Source: Verrucomicrobiota bacterium
GTDB lineage: Bacteria > Verrucomicrobiota > Verrucomicrobiia > Chthoniobacterales > UBA10450
DNA length: 32,239 bases
Direction of reading: 5' to 3'
NCBI GenBank assembly: GCA_003219195.1
Contig: QHPX01000086.1
Coordinates: 587 to 32,825, forward strand
Below are positions 1-7,067 of this stretch, one piece after another; the first letter of the stretch is position 1; each line of letters opens with the position of its first letter. A program made the position numbers and the translations under genes. Below the pieces are notes generated by a model, which saw only the letters and a program-made list of their open reading frames with translations, did no database searches and was not told the origin of the DNA.

Positions 1-1
1 G

Positions 2-574
2 GGCATCATCGCCATTCAAATTGAAAAAGGCGATCGCTTGATCGATGCCAAGCTGACGAACGGAAATAACGAGATCGTGCTTATCACCCGGGAAGGAATG
101 AGCCTGCGCTTTCACGAAGAACAATTGCGCGATCAAGGACGCAACACGGTGGGGGTATGGGGAATTCGGCCCGACAAAAAAGATCACGTCGTAGCAATTG
201 CGATTGTCGATCCAAACGCGATGCTCCTTGTCGCCGGCGAAAACGGCATCGGCAAGCGAACACCGTTCGATGATTACCGCAAACAACGACGCGGCGGCAA
301 AGGGATCATCACGATGAAGACCGGGGAAAAGACCGGCAAAGTAGTCGGTGCCCTCACGGTCACGGACAAAGACGAGCTCATGCTCATTACGACCAAAGGC
401 CAAATGGTGCGGACGCGGGTAAAGGAGATCCGGGTCGTTGGCCGGAACACCATGGGGGTCAAGCTGATGGATCTGCGCGGCGCCGAAAAACTGCAGGCCA
501 TCGCGCCGGTCGTTAGTCAGGAGAGCGAAGTTGGCGCAGAAGAAATTTCCAACTCGACGCCGGCAGACAAATAG
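2..574 (+). CDS. gyrA: DNA gyrase subunit A, C-terminal part (5' truncated by window edge)
   Basis: This is the C-terminal DNA-wrapping beta-pinwheel of the type IIA topoisomerase subunit A, which lets gyrase introduce negative supercoils. The reading frame is open from base 2 and ends at TAG 572-574, so about 190 residues are visible and the catalytic tyrosine domain lies upstream of the window. The blades show the repeated family pattern (for example GIRPDKKDHVVAI and TTKGQMVRTRVKEIRVVGRNTMGVKL). A clear GyrA-box, QRRGGKG, is encoded near 285-305; this motif separates GyrA from ParC, so I favour gyrA. The tail after the last blade is short and acidic (ESEVGAEE). A strong hairpin terminator follows. 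The identification is firm; only the exact paralogue could be disputed. Confidence 0.93.
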   Translation, partial: GIIAIQIEKGDRLIDAKLTNGNNEIVLITREGMSLRFHEEQLRDQGRNTVGVWGIRPDKKDHVVAIAIVDPNAMLLVAGENGIGKRTPFDDYRKQRRGGKGIITMKTGEKTGKVVGALTVTDKDELMLITTKGQMVRTRVKEIRVVGRNTMGVKLMDLRGAEKLQAIAPVVSQESEVGAEEISNSTPADK

Positions 575-611
575 TGCTCGAATTCGACAACTAGCCGACG
601 CCGTCTTTGCG

Positions 612-648
612 AAAAAAAGGAATACGCGCATCGCGTGCCCCCTTTTTT
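612..648. terminator. Bidirectional Rho-independent terminator
   Basis: A hairpin with core ACGCG-CAT-CGCGT (624-636) is flanked by an A-run ending in GG on the left and CCCCC followed by six T on the right. Both strands therefore have a stem followed by a T-tract. It lies between gyrA on the plus strand and the convergent lipoprotein gene on the minus strand and can serve both. Confidence 0.7.
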
Positions 649-671
649 CCCAATTAGCAAACTCGCGCCGT

Positions 672-854
672 CTAGTAACCGCGCGGGGGAGGAGGGATAG
701 GCTGTTCGATTGTAGTAGTGTGAGTGGTCGCCGGCTGGGTCACCGTTTCCTCCGTCGTCGTCGTGGTCGTCTCGGTCGGCTGCGATGCACAGGAACTCAG
801 GAGCGTCATGGCAAGAAGTGCAAGAACCGGCGTAAGAATAATAAGTTTTTTCAT
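672..854 (-). CDS. Small threonine-rich lipoprotein
   Basis: Encodes about 60 residues. The N-terminus MKKLIILTPVLALLAMTLL followed by SSC is a classical lipoprotein signal peptide with the lipobox cysteine near residue 22. The mature part is tiny, with runs of threonine (TETTTTTTEETVTQ) and a proline-rich end (PIPPPPRGY). The frame stays open 12 codons upstream, but the ATG at 854 places the basic residues right before the hydrophobic core, so I chose it. It would be a lipid-anchored envelope peptide of unknown role. It is convergent with gyrA across a shared terminator. No enzymatic domain is visible. Confidence 0.65.
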   Translation of the reverse strand: MKKLIILTPVLALLAMTLLSSCASQPTETTTTTTEETVTQPATTHTTTIEQPIPPPPRGY

Positions 855-954
855 AATGAAGTTGATCGTTCCAAGAAGGATTCGTAGCAAGTTGCTTTCA
901 CAGATGTATTAAAAAACACAGAAGCTGCTGTCGGCATTCTTCTTTATCTCGATC

Positions 955-1341
955 CTAGTGATTGTCGATCTTAGCACGCTGCCGTTTCAACTCAGCGCGC
1001 TTGCGCTTGGACTCGAGAATCTTTCTTTTGAGGGCGCGCGGACGTGGTGATTTGCGACGACGCTCCTTTTCATGATGCGCCACTTCTACGGCACGTCGTT
1101 GTTCGCGAGCCCGTTCGATCGCGTCGAGCAGCCGTTCGCGCGCGAGCTTGCGGTTTTGCGCCTGCGATCGCGAATCCTGCACCGTCACGCTGATTCCGCT
1201 TGGCCGGTGACGCAAGGTCACCGCGGTTGCGACCTTATTTACGTTCTGACCACCAGGCCCGGAAGATCGCGCAAAGCTTTCTTCCAAATCCAATTCGCGG
1301 ATTCCGAGTCGAGCCGTTCGACTCTCAATCGTTTTTTCCAT
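955..1341 (-). CDS. Peptide chain release factor-like protein with GGQ motif (ArfB/ICT1 type)
   Basis: A 128-residue class I release-factor-like domain protein lacking the codon-recognition domains. Residues 19-45 contain [19 protein letters not shown], with GGQ at 30-32, the universal peptidyl-tRNA hydrolysis motif. The C-terminal 40 residues are strongly basic ([29 protein letters not shown]), like the tail by which ArfB enters the empty mRNA channel of stalled ribosomes. Family knowledge suggests ribosome rescue by hydrolysing peptidyl-tRNA on non-stop complexes. The ATG at 1341 begins 20 bases after the stop of the upstream FMN reductase gene, which suggests an operon; an in-frame start at 1389 would overlap that gene and adds non-conserved residues. 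Strict ArfB, or a related GGQ-only factor of unknown specificity, cannot be decided here. Confidence 0.82.
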   Translation of the reverse strand: MEKTIESRTARLGIRELDLEESFARSSGPGGQNVNKVATAVTLRHRPSGISVTVQDSRSQAQNRKLARERLLDAIERAREQRRAVEVAHHEKERRRKSPRPRALKRKILESKRKRAELKRQRAKIDNH

Positions 1342-1360
1342 CGCCAAATCAGCAGCGCAT

Positions 1361-1930
1361 TCAAAGCGGCGCGATATTCTGCCGGCCATTGCGCAGCACG
1401 CGCGCCATCCAAATCAATTCGTCGAGAAATTTGTCCACGCGCGAGACATAGCTTTCATCGAGCAACTGCCCCCGTTCATCGAAGAGGGTTCCGACTTTTC
1501 CGAAGTTCACGTCTTCGAAGATCGTGACGAGACCGAGCTCGCGCAGGACCGGCAAAAGATTTTCGATTACGCGCGCACCACCAAACAGCCCGGCCGAGAC
1601 GCCGCAAATTCCAGCGGCTTTGTGAATGTATTCTTTCAAATTCATATCGAGCGCGTGCTTTAGAAGTCCTGGGTAACCATGATTATACTCCGGCGTGACG
1701 ATAATGAGACCATCGCAGCGTTCGATCGCTGCAGAAAACTTCGGATCTTTCATTTGCTCGCCGGCATCGTCGAGGTGTATGGGAAGCTCGCGCACATCGA
1801 TCAGTTCCGTTTCAACGCCCGCACGTTTCTTCGCCTGTTCGAAAACAAATTGCCCGACATGCTCGCTTTCGCGGCCCCGGCGCGCCGTTCCCAGAATAAT
1901 GGGAATGAAGAATGGGCGCTCTGCCGGCAT
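1361..1930 (-). CDS. NADPH-dependent FMN reductase family protein
   Basis: A 189-residue flavodoxin-fold oxidoreductase. The N-terminus [18 protein letters not shown] is the phosphate-binding loop that holds FMN, and the middle motif [17 protein letters not shown] is the hallmark of NADPH-dependent FMN/azo/quinone reductases of this family. Members reduce FMN, quinones, chromate or azo dyes with NAD(P)H in the cytoplasm; the true substrate cannot be read from sequence. The gene covers the normal family length. It is followed 20 bases later by the release-factor-like gene on the same strand, so the two are probably cotranscribed. Confidence 0.85.
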   Translation of the reverse strand: MPAERPFFIPIILGTARRGRESEHVGQFVFEQAKKRAGVETELIDVRELPIHLDDAGEQMKDPKFSAAIERCDGLIIVTPEYNHGYPGLLKHALDMNLKEYIHKAAGICGVSAGLFGGARVIENLLPVLRELGLVTIFEDVNFGKVGTLFDERGQLLDESYVSRVDKFLDELIWMARVLRNGRQNIAPL

Positions 1931-1971
1931 TGGATCGACAATTCGGATGGAAGGAAACGTTAGTAATCTTC

Positions 1972-2037
1972 TGCCGATGGCCGGAACTCAAACCGGCACG
2001 GGCCGTTTAAAGTCTAACGGATTTCAAGTCAATCGGT
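1972..2037 (-). other. Degenerate tRNA 3'-half (possible integration scar)
   Basis: Read on the minus strand this stretch has an anticodon-loop-like ACTTGAAATCCG, a T-arm-like GCCGG-TTTGAGTT-CCGGC and an acceptor end CATCGGCA. The D-arm is missing and the T-loop carries an extra base, so it is not a functional tRNA. The last eight bases equal the acceptor 3' strand of the tRNA-Leu at 2999-3084. A 3' tRNA half is what site-specific integration often leaves behind. The reading is tentative. Confidence 0.35.
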
Positions 2038-2082
2038 AAGTATTGAGTGAGGCCGATGGCTTTCATGAACTGTTTATCTTTC

Positions 2083-2709
2083 TTAAGCGGCATGCGCGGG
2101 CAGATTTTCTTCAATCTCGTTGATCAACTCGGGAATAGTGATCGGCTTGGCGAGAAATGGATGCCCTTGGATGCGGAGGCCAGCCTTTGTCTCAGGTTTC
2201 GTGACTAGCGCGGTGAGAAAGATAATCGGCGTTCTCTGCAATTCCGGATCGGCCTCGATTTGTGCCGCTACTTCGCCTCCGTCTGTCTCTGGCATCAGTA
2301 TGTCTAACAAGATCAGATCCGGCCTAAAATTCTGGGCACTTTGATGAGCCCTGGTAGCATCGTGCTCCTCGCGCACGAGATAGCAGCCGGTCCTTTCGAG
2401 AAGTATTTTGACCAGGCGGGTGCTTTCGCGGTCGTCATCAACAATCAGGATGCGTCGCTTTTCTCTGACCGCCGACCTGGCGATTGCATCGATCTCAGAC
2501 TGATCGAACCAATAAACGCGACACAGCGGTGGATTTTGACTAACGATGTACGAAGCATTCACATTAAATCCGTTCGCGTCTTCGATGACTTGCATTACAC
2601 CCGATACTTCCAAATCTATTCCGTCCCTCACCGGCCTGAACGTCACAGTCTGTCCGTCGATCTTCTCAGGGGACATTGGCAGCTTAACCGTCGGCGGTCT
2701 GTATCTCAT
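2083..2709 (-). CDS. Response regulator with short N-terminal domain
   Basis: About 208 residues. The C-terminal receiver domain (residues 85-205) has the full set of phosphorelay residues: acidic pocket in ILIVDDD (91-93), phospho-acceptor D136 in LILLDILMP, T166 in IIFLTA and K188 in PFLAKPI. The roughly 80-residue N-terminal part (IDGQTVTFRPVRDGIDLEV...) is not a DNA-binding or output domain I recognise. With no output domain it probably acts by protein contact in a His-Asp relay; no histidine kinase is nearby. The frame is open further upstream, but those codons overlap a transposase remnant read in another frame, so I start at the ATG at 2709, right after that remnant ends. A start at 2676 is possible. 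Confidence 0.75.
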   Translation of the reverse strand: MRYRPPTVKLPMSPEKIDGQTVTFRPVRDGIDLEVSGVMQVIEDANGFNVNASYIVSQNPPLCRVYWFDQSEIDAIARSAVREKRRILIVDDDRESTRLVKILLERTGCYLVREEHDATRAHQSAQNFRPDLILLDILMPETDGGEVAAQIEADPELQRTPIIFLTALVTKPETKAGLRIQGHPFLAKPITIPELINEIEENLPAHAA

Positions 2710-2720
2710 ACACGAGAAGA

Positions 2721-2891
2721 TCAGACTGCACTTAGTTCTAGCAAGGCGATAATTTCCTCCAAGTCCCAAATATGGTCGGTCACTTCCGTTTCTATTATTG
2801 GTGTGACTTCCAACGTTTGGCGAATCCGGCGGAAATTGTAATGCATGTAGTGAAGCGCAACCGCGTGCTCGCTGGAATTCCACTTGGCAAA
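2721..2891 (-). mobile_element. C-terminal remnant of an IS1-type transposase
   Basis: The translated tail, from FAKWNSSEHAVALHYMHYNF through RRIRQTLEVTP and TDHIWDLEEIIALLE, matches the C-terminus of IS1-like DDE transposases common in soil bacteria, which read roughly VALHYMYYNFVRIHQTLRVTPAMEAGVTDHVW from memory. Only about 55 residues remain. The catalytic domain is gone and upstream sequence in the frame does not fit the family before running into tRNA-Leu. It is a dead fragment lying directly upstream of the response regulator. Confidence 0.7.
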
Positions 2892-2998
2892 ACTTGGCGA
2901 ATAGACGGGTAATCCGTGCGTTTTGATGCGCGAACGTGCAGAATCGATTGAACTCGCTGCGTTCGCAAATGTCACCTCGTAAAATGCGTTTTGAGAAG

Positions 2999-3084
2999 TG
3001 CCGATGATGGGATTCGAACCCATACCTCGCTTTTCGCGAGAACGGATTTTAAGTCCGTTGCGTCTGCCATTTCGCCACATCGGC
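2999..3084 (-). tRNA. tRNA-Leu (anticodon UAA)
   Basis: On the minus strand the 86 bases fold as a class II tRNA. The acceptor stem is GCCGATG/CATCGGC with discriminator A. The anticodon arm is ACGGA-CTTAAAA-TCCGT, giving UAA. A long variable arm TCTCGCGAAAAGCGAGG and a T-arm TGGGTTCGAATCCCA follow. The long variable arm and UAA anticodon specify leucine. CCA is not encoded. Confidence 0.95.
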
Positions 3085-3244
3085 GCAATGCGTGCACTCT
3101 ACGCGGGTCGCTGCGCAGACCAAGATTTTTTGCGCCGCAGCGGCTACATCCGCAAAGCCGCCGCGACGCGTAATTAATTATTAGAGGCGGGCGTTTCCTC
3201 GCCGGAAGGAGCATATTCAGACAGTTTCAAGTGGGAGAAAGTTT

Positions 3245-3773
3245 ATGGCAGGTAAATTGGACGGAAAGAAAATCGCAATTCTGGTGGCGGACGGTTTCGA
3301 GCAAGTCGAGATAACCGGGGCAAATCCAGGGAATGCATCACGCCGACAAAGGCGATAAGTTCGATGTCGATCTTACCGTCGCCGATGCACGGCCGGAGGA
3401 GTTTGACGCGCTCATGATCCCCGGCGGCTTGCTAAATCCGGATGCGCTGCGCTCGAATGAAGATACGCTCGAATTTGCGCGACATTTCTTCCACGAGAGC
3501 AAACCAGTGGCGGCGATTTGTCACGGACCGCAAGTGTTGATCAGCGCGGATCTCGTGCGCGGGCGGAAGATGACTTCGTGGCCGGCAATCAAGGCGGATA
3601 TGTGCAATGCGGGAGCGCGTTGGGTGGATGAAAAAGTCGTGGTCGATAACGGCCTGGTCACAAGCCGCAAGCCCGATGACATTCCGGCGTTCAACGAAAA
3701 GATGATCGAGGAATTCTGCGAAGGCCGGCATGAAGCGATAGCCGGAGCGAGTTCCGCGGTTCTCGAGACCTAG
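3245..3773 (+). pseudogene. DJ-1/PfpI family (type 1 glutamine amidotransferase-like) gene with internal frameshifting deletion
   Basis: An ATG at 3245 with a GGGAG ribosome site opens a typical PfpI start, GKKIAILVADGFEQVEIT, then runs out of frame within about 12 codons. The rest of the protein continues in another frame from about 3320 (GQIQGMHHADKGDKFDVDL) to 3773. It includes the nucleophile elbow AAICHGPQVL and the domain end. The family normally has about 20 residues between these parts (the proline-rich loop and first helix), which are missing. A deletion of roughly 60 bases, not a multiple of three, near 3312-3322 explains it. Translation from the ATG at 3333 could yield a 146-residue fragment with the cysteine but no first strand. 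Family members include stress-related deglycase/protease-like proteins. Confidence 0.75.
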
Positions 3774-3785
3774 TTCGCAGCCATC

Positions 3786-3829
3786 GGAGCGGCGGCGAAA
3801 ATTTTCCGTCGCATTTGAAACGCCGCTCC
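3786..3829. other. Intergenic hairpin
   Basis: Perfect 9-bp arms GGAGCGGCG (3786-3794) and CGCCGCTCC (3821-3829) enclose a 26-base loop, which contains a smaller GCGA/TCGC pair. It lies between the broken PfpI gene and pgsA. There is no T-run, so it is either a structured repeat or a weak terminator. Confidence 0.4.
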
Positions 3830-3898
3830 AGGCTCGCGCCGGCCAAATTCCCTTGCAACTTGTAGCTGAGACTTCAATTTCACGATTGGAGCGCTCCC

Positions 3899-4504
3899 AT
3901 GACCACCGCCAACAAAATCACCGTCGTTCGGATTCTGATGATTCCGGCGTTCGTGACGATGGCGATTTATTACGGCCAAAGCATTCAGCGAGGCGCACCA
4001 CTCGAATGGCAACGATTTGCGGCAATCATCATTTTCCTGCTCGCCGCGGTGAGTGATGGTCTTGATGGTTACATCGCGCGCCGATACAATCAGCGCAGCT
4101 CGTTAGGCGTAATTCTCGATCCCATTGCGGACAAGGGGTTGCTCCTCAGCGGCATCATCACGTTGAGCATCACCAACTGGAGCGAACTCGACCCCGATTA
4201 CGGAAGGTTTCCGGCGTGGTTCCCAGTTCTTGTCATCACCCGCGATGCTGTCATCCTAGTCGGCGCGGGTGTCTTGCATTTGCTTAACGGCAAGGTGCAA
4301 GTGAAACCAAATTGGACCGGCAAAGTTGCGACTGTTTGCCAAATGTGCGCGATCGCGTGGGTGATGTTGCAGCTGCATTTTCTTCCCCTGCTCTTCGTTG
4401 TCATCGTCGCCGGAATTTTCACATTCGTGTCCGGCATCGTTTACGTAATGGATGGTGTGCGCCAATTGCAGGCCGAAGGCCACGCTCACGCCAAACGGGA
4501 CTGA
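3899..4504 (+). CDS. pgsA: CDP-diacylglycerol-glycerol-3-phosphate 3-phosphatidyltransferase
   Basis: A 201-residue membrane enzyme of the CDP-alcohol phosphatidyltransferase family, which makes phosphatidylglycerol phosphate from CDP-diacylglycerol and glycerol-3-phosphate. The signature DGx2ARx8Gx3Dx3D is intact in DGYIARRYNQRSSLGVILD followed by PIAD (residues about 57-79). The N-terminal ITVVRILMIPAF is typical of PgsA. Several hydrophobic helices follow. The ATG at 3899 is preceded by GGAG inside the palindrome GGAGCGCTCC with good spacing. The der gene starts 20 bases after its stop. Phosphatidylglycerol synthase is favoured over cardiolipin or phosphatidylserine synthase by the N-terminus and size. 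Confidence 0.87.
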   Translation: MTTANKITVVRILMIPAFVTMAIYYGQSIQRGAPLEWQRFAAIIIFLLAAVSDGLDGYIARRYNQRSSLGVILDPIADKGLLLSGIITLSITNWSELDPDYGRFPAWFPVLVITRDAVILVGAGVLHLLNGKVQVKPNWTGKVATVCQMCAIAWVMLQLHFLPLLFVVIVAGIFTFVSGIVYVMDGVRQLQAEGHAHAKRD

Positions 4505-4524
4505 CCTTGGTTTTTCTGTGTGCG

Positions 4525-5943
4525 ATGAACGGCCAAAGCGGAACGCCGAACGTCGCCATCGTCGGTCGCCCGAACGTCGGTAAATCGGCGCTGTTCAATC
4601 GCCTGATCGGCCGCAAGATCGCAATCGTTCATGATCAGCCGGGCATCACGCGCGACCGGCTTTCGGCAATTTGCACGCTCGCGGAGCGGCCGTTTAATCT
4701 TTGGGACAGCGGCGGAATTTTTGGCGCGGGCGAACCGGAATTGACCTCTCAAGTGCGTCATGCCGCCGAGGAAGCTTCGCGCGAAAGCGATCTTCTTTTG
4801 TTCGTGGTCGATGCAAAAGAAGGACTTTCACCGATTGACCAGGAACTCGCGGGAACTCTACGCAAGTCTCACAAACCAATCGTCCTCGTCGTTAACAAGA
4901 TCGACAATGAGCAACACGAGAACCTCGCGGCGGAATTTGGCACGCTTGGGTTCGAAAGAAACCTGTCAATCAGCGCCGAGCATGGCCGCGGCATTTCTGA
5001 ATTGGTCGAAACGATTGTCGATCTTTTGCCCGCGAGCGCGTTAGAGATCGAGAAGCGAGCGTCGAAAAGCGAGAAGCGGCTGAGCATCGCCGTCATCGGT
5101 CGTCCGAACGTCGGTAAATCGTCGCTGATCAATTCCATCATGGGCAGCGAACGTGCCATCGTCAGCGAATTGCCAGGTACGACTCGCGACGCGATCGATA
5201 TTTCATACGAGCGGAATGGCGAACAATTTCTGTTCATCGACACCGCTGGAATCCGCCGGCGCGGCAAACACTCCAGCTCGGTTGAAGTCTTTAGCGTGAT
5301 GCGCGCAGAGCGGAGTATTCGTCGGGCGGATCTCTGCGTGCTGATCGCCGATGTTACAAGCGGCGTCACTGCGCAGGACAAACGGATCGCCGGCTTAATT
5401 CAAGAGGCGCGCAAAGCGGTGATCGTCGTCCTGAACAAATGGGACCTGGTCAAACCCGCCACAGGACGAGTCCGGCCGACTGGCGGACCGAAGCGCGGTG
5501 AAAGGCAAACGATCAGACAACTTGTCGATCTAGCGCGCGAGAAGCTTTTCTTTCTCGACTACGCGCCGGTACTGGTCGCATCGGCGCGCACCGGCGAAAA
5601 CATTGAACACTTGTTTGGACTTATCGCAAAAACTCAGAGCGAATCTCGCGCCCGCATTGGCACCGGTGTCCTCAATCGTTTATTGCGTGCTGCCTTTGCG
5701 GCCAACCCGCCAACGATGAAGAAAGGCCGGCGCCTCAAATTGTTTTACGGAGTACAAGCTGCCGGAACGAAAGATCATCGAAATCTGCCGCCGCCGGAAT
5801 TTGTCCTGTTTGTGAACGATCCGCGATTGCTGAGCGAGCAATACAAGCGTTATCTGGAATCGCAAATTCGTAAGGCACAATCCTACGCTGGGTTGCCAAT
5901 CGTTTTCACCTTGCGGGCACGCACGGATTCGCGCCGGACCTAA
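4525..5943 (+). CDS. der: Ribosome-assembly GTPase Der (EngA)
   Basis: A 472-residue protein with two tandem GTPase domains and a C-terminal KH-like domain, the defining layout of Der, which is needed for 50S subunit maturation. Domain 1 has GRPNVGKS (14-21), GITRDR, WDSGG and NKID. Domain 2 has GRPNVGKSSLINS, GTTRDAID, DTAGI and NKWD. The first G3 motif is DSGG rather than the usual DTGG. The C-terminal part (NPPTMKKGRRLKLFYGVQ) matches the KH-like domain. The frame is open 71 codons upstream into pgsA, but homology begins only at the ATG at 4525. The 12-mer ATTGTCGATCTT occurs twice, in opposite orientations, at 4897 and 5014. Confidence 0.95.
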   Translation: MNGQSGTPNVAIVGRPNVGKSALFNRLIGRKIAIVHDQPGITRDRLSAICTLAERPFNLWDSGGIFGAGEPELTSQVRHAAEEASRESDLLLFVVDAKEGLSPIDQELAGTLRKSHKPIVLVVNKIDNEQHENLAAEFGTLGFERNLSISAEHGRGISELVETIVDLLPASALEIEKRASKSEKRLSIAVIGRPNVGKSSLINSIMGSERAIVSELPGTTRDAIDISYERNGEQFLFIDTAGIRRRGKHSSSVEVFSVMRAERSIRRADLCVLIADVTSGVTAQDKRIAGLIQEARKAVIVVLNKWDLVKPATGRVRPTGGPKRGERQTIRQLVDLAREKLFFLDYAPVLVASARTGENIEHLFGLIAKTQSESRARIGTGVLNRLLRAAFAANPPTMKKGRRLKLFYGVQAAGTKDHRNLPPPEFVLFVNDPRLLSEQYKRYLESQIRKAQSYAGLPIVFTLRARTDSRRT

Positions 5944-5951
5944 TCATTTGA

Positions 5952-6012
5952 CGGTCGGGCGAAACTCCGTCGAGCCGCGAAATTCACGGCTGCGCAGAGC
6001 GTCGCCCTACCG
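5952..6012. repeat. 61-base imperfect palindromic element
   Basis: The two arms, beginning CGGTCGGGCGAAACTCCGTC and ending in the complement of CGGTAGGGCGACGCTCTGCG, are imperfect inverted copies meeting at GCCGCGAAATTCACGGC. It fills most of the gap between der and the MoxR gene. It resembles REP-type or miniature inverted-repeat intergenic elements and could fold in RNA as a long hairpin. Confidence 0.55.
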
Positions 6013-6072
6013 GCTTGTAGTCGCGGCAGTTTGATCGAACATTCTCCCTCTGGCGCCTGTCTCATCACACAC

Positions 6073-7059
6073 ATGAAATCCACTCAGGAAATTACGGCCG
6101 AAGTGCAACGGCTCGGCCAATGGATTCCTGCATTGCGCGAACAAATCGGGCATGTGGTAATCGGGCAGAAATATCTGGTCGATCGACTTCTGCTTGGCTT
6201 GCTCGCGAACGGTCACATTTTGCTCGAAGGCGTGCCCGGCCTGGCGAAAACGCTGACCGTGAAAACGATGGCCGCCTGCATTCAAACCGGCTTTCAGCGG
6301 CTGCAATTTACGCCCGATCTTCTGCCCGCCGATTTGATCGGCACGCTCATCTACAACCCGCGCACCGGAGAATTTACAACCAAGCTCGGCCCGATCTTTT
6401 CAAATTTGATCCTGGCCGACGAAATCAATCGCGCTCCGGCCAAAGTGCAAAGCGCGCTGCTTGAGGCGATGCAGGAAAGGCAAGTGACGATCGGCGAACA
6501 AACTTATCCGCTCTCCGATCCATTCCTCGTGCTCGCCACACAGAATCCGATCGAGCAGGAAGGAACTTATCAACTGCCCGAAGCGCAGCTCGATCGTTTC
6601 ATGTTAAAATTGAATATTGGTTATCCGCAAAAATCCGAGGAACGAACAATTCTCGATTTGATGGCGACTTCGGCGCCGGACTTGCACGTCAATGCGGTGG
6701 TCGACCCGAAACAGGTCATCGCGGCGCGCGATATCGTAAACCAAATTTACATCGACGATCGCGTGAAGGATTACATTGTCGATGTTGTTTGGGCGACGCG
6801 CGATCCGGCCGCCTATAATTTGCGGCTCGAAGGATTGGTTCGGTACGGAGCATCACCGCGCGCCACGATTTATTTGGCGCTCGGCGCACGCGCGCACGCA
6901 TTTCTCAACCGCCGCGGTTATGTCACACCGCAAGATGTGAAAAGCATCGGCCCGGATGTGTTGCGTCATCGCATCATCGTCAGCTACGAAGCCGAAGCTG
7001 AGGCGGTCACGAGCGAGACAATCGTGGAAAAAATCTTTGCCGGGCTTCCGGTGCCCTAG
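6073..7059 (+). CDS. MoxR-type AAA+ ATPase
   Basis: A 328-residue AAA+ ATPase of the MoxR family. These proteins act as chaperone-like remodellers for VWA-domain partners encoded next to them. Walker A is GVPGLAKT (53-60), Walker B is LILADEIN (112-119), and the sensor/arginine regions ATQNPIEQEGTYQLPEAQ and LDRF follow, with the C-terminal lid domain after that. I start at the ATG at 6073; an in-frame TTG at 6031 lies just past the palindromic element and adds non-conserved residues. It leads the Bat operon, 8 bases before the DUF58 gene. The product would energise assembly or activation of the BatA and BatB VWA proteins. Confidence 0.9.
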   Translation: MKSTQEITAEVQRLGQWIPALREQIGHVVIGQKYLVDRLLLGLLANGHILLEGVPGLAKTLTVKTMAACIQTGFQRLQFTPDLLPADLIGTLIYNPRTGEFTTKLGPIFSNLILADEINRAPAKVQSALLEAMQERQVTIGEQTYPLSDPFLVLATQNPIEQEGTYQLPEAQLDRFMLKLNIGYPQKSEERTILDLMATSAPDLHVNAVVDPKQVIAARDIVNQIYIDDRVKDYIVDVVWATRDPAAYNLRLEGLVRYGASPRATIYLALGARAHAFLNRRGYVTPQDVKSIGPDVLRHRIIVSYEAEAEAVTSETIVEKIFAGLPVP

Positions 7060-7067
7060 CTCGCAAG

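Noticed and set aside
531-887. 118-codon plus-strand frame opposite the lipoprotein
   Set aside because: It reads through the terminator and is antisense to a good lipoprotein signal; the product is an arginine-rich shadow.
4312-4524. 71-codon upstream extension of der starting at TTG
   Set aside because: It overlaps pgsA, has no similarity to Der, and a proper ATG start with the GTPase domain right after it exists at 4525.
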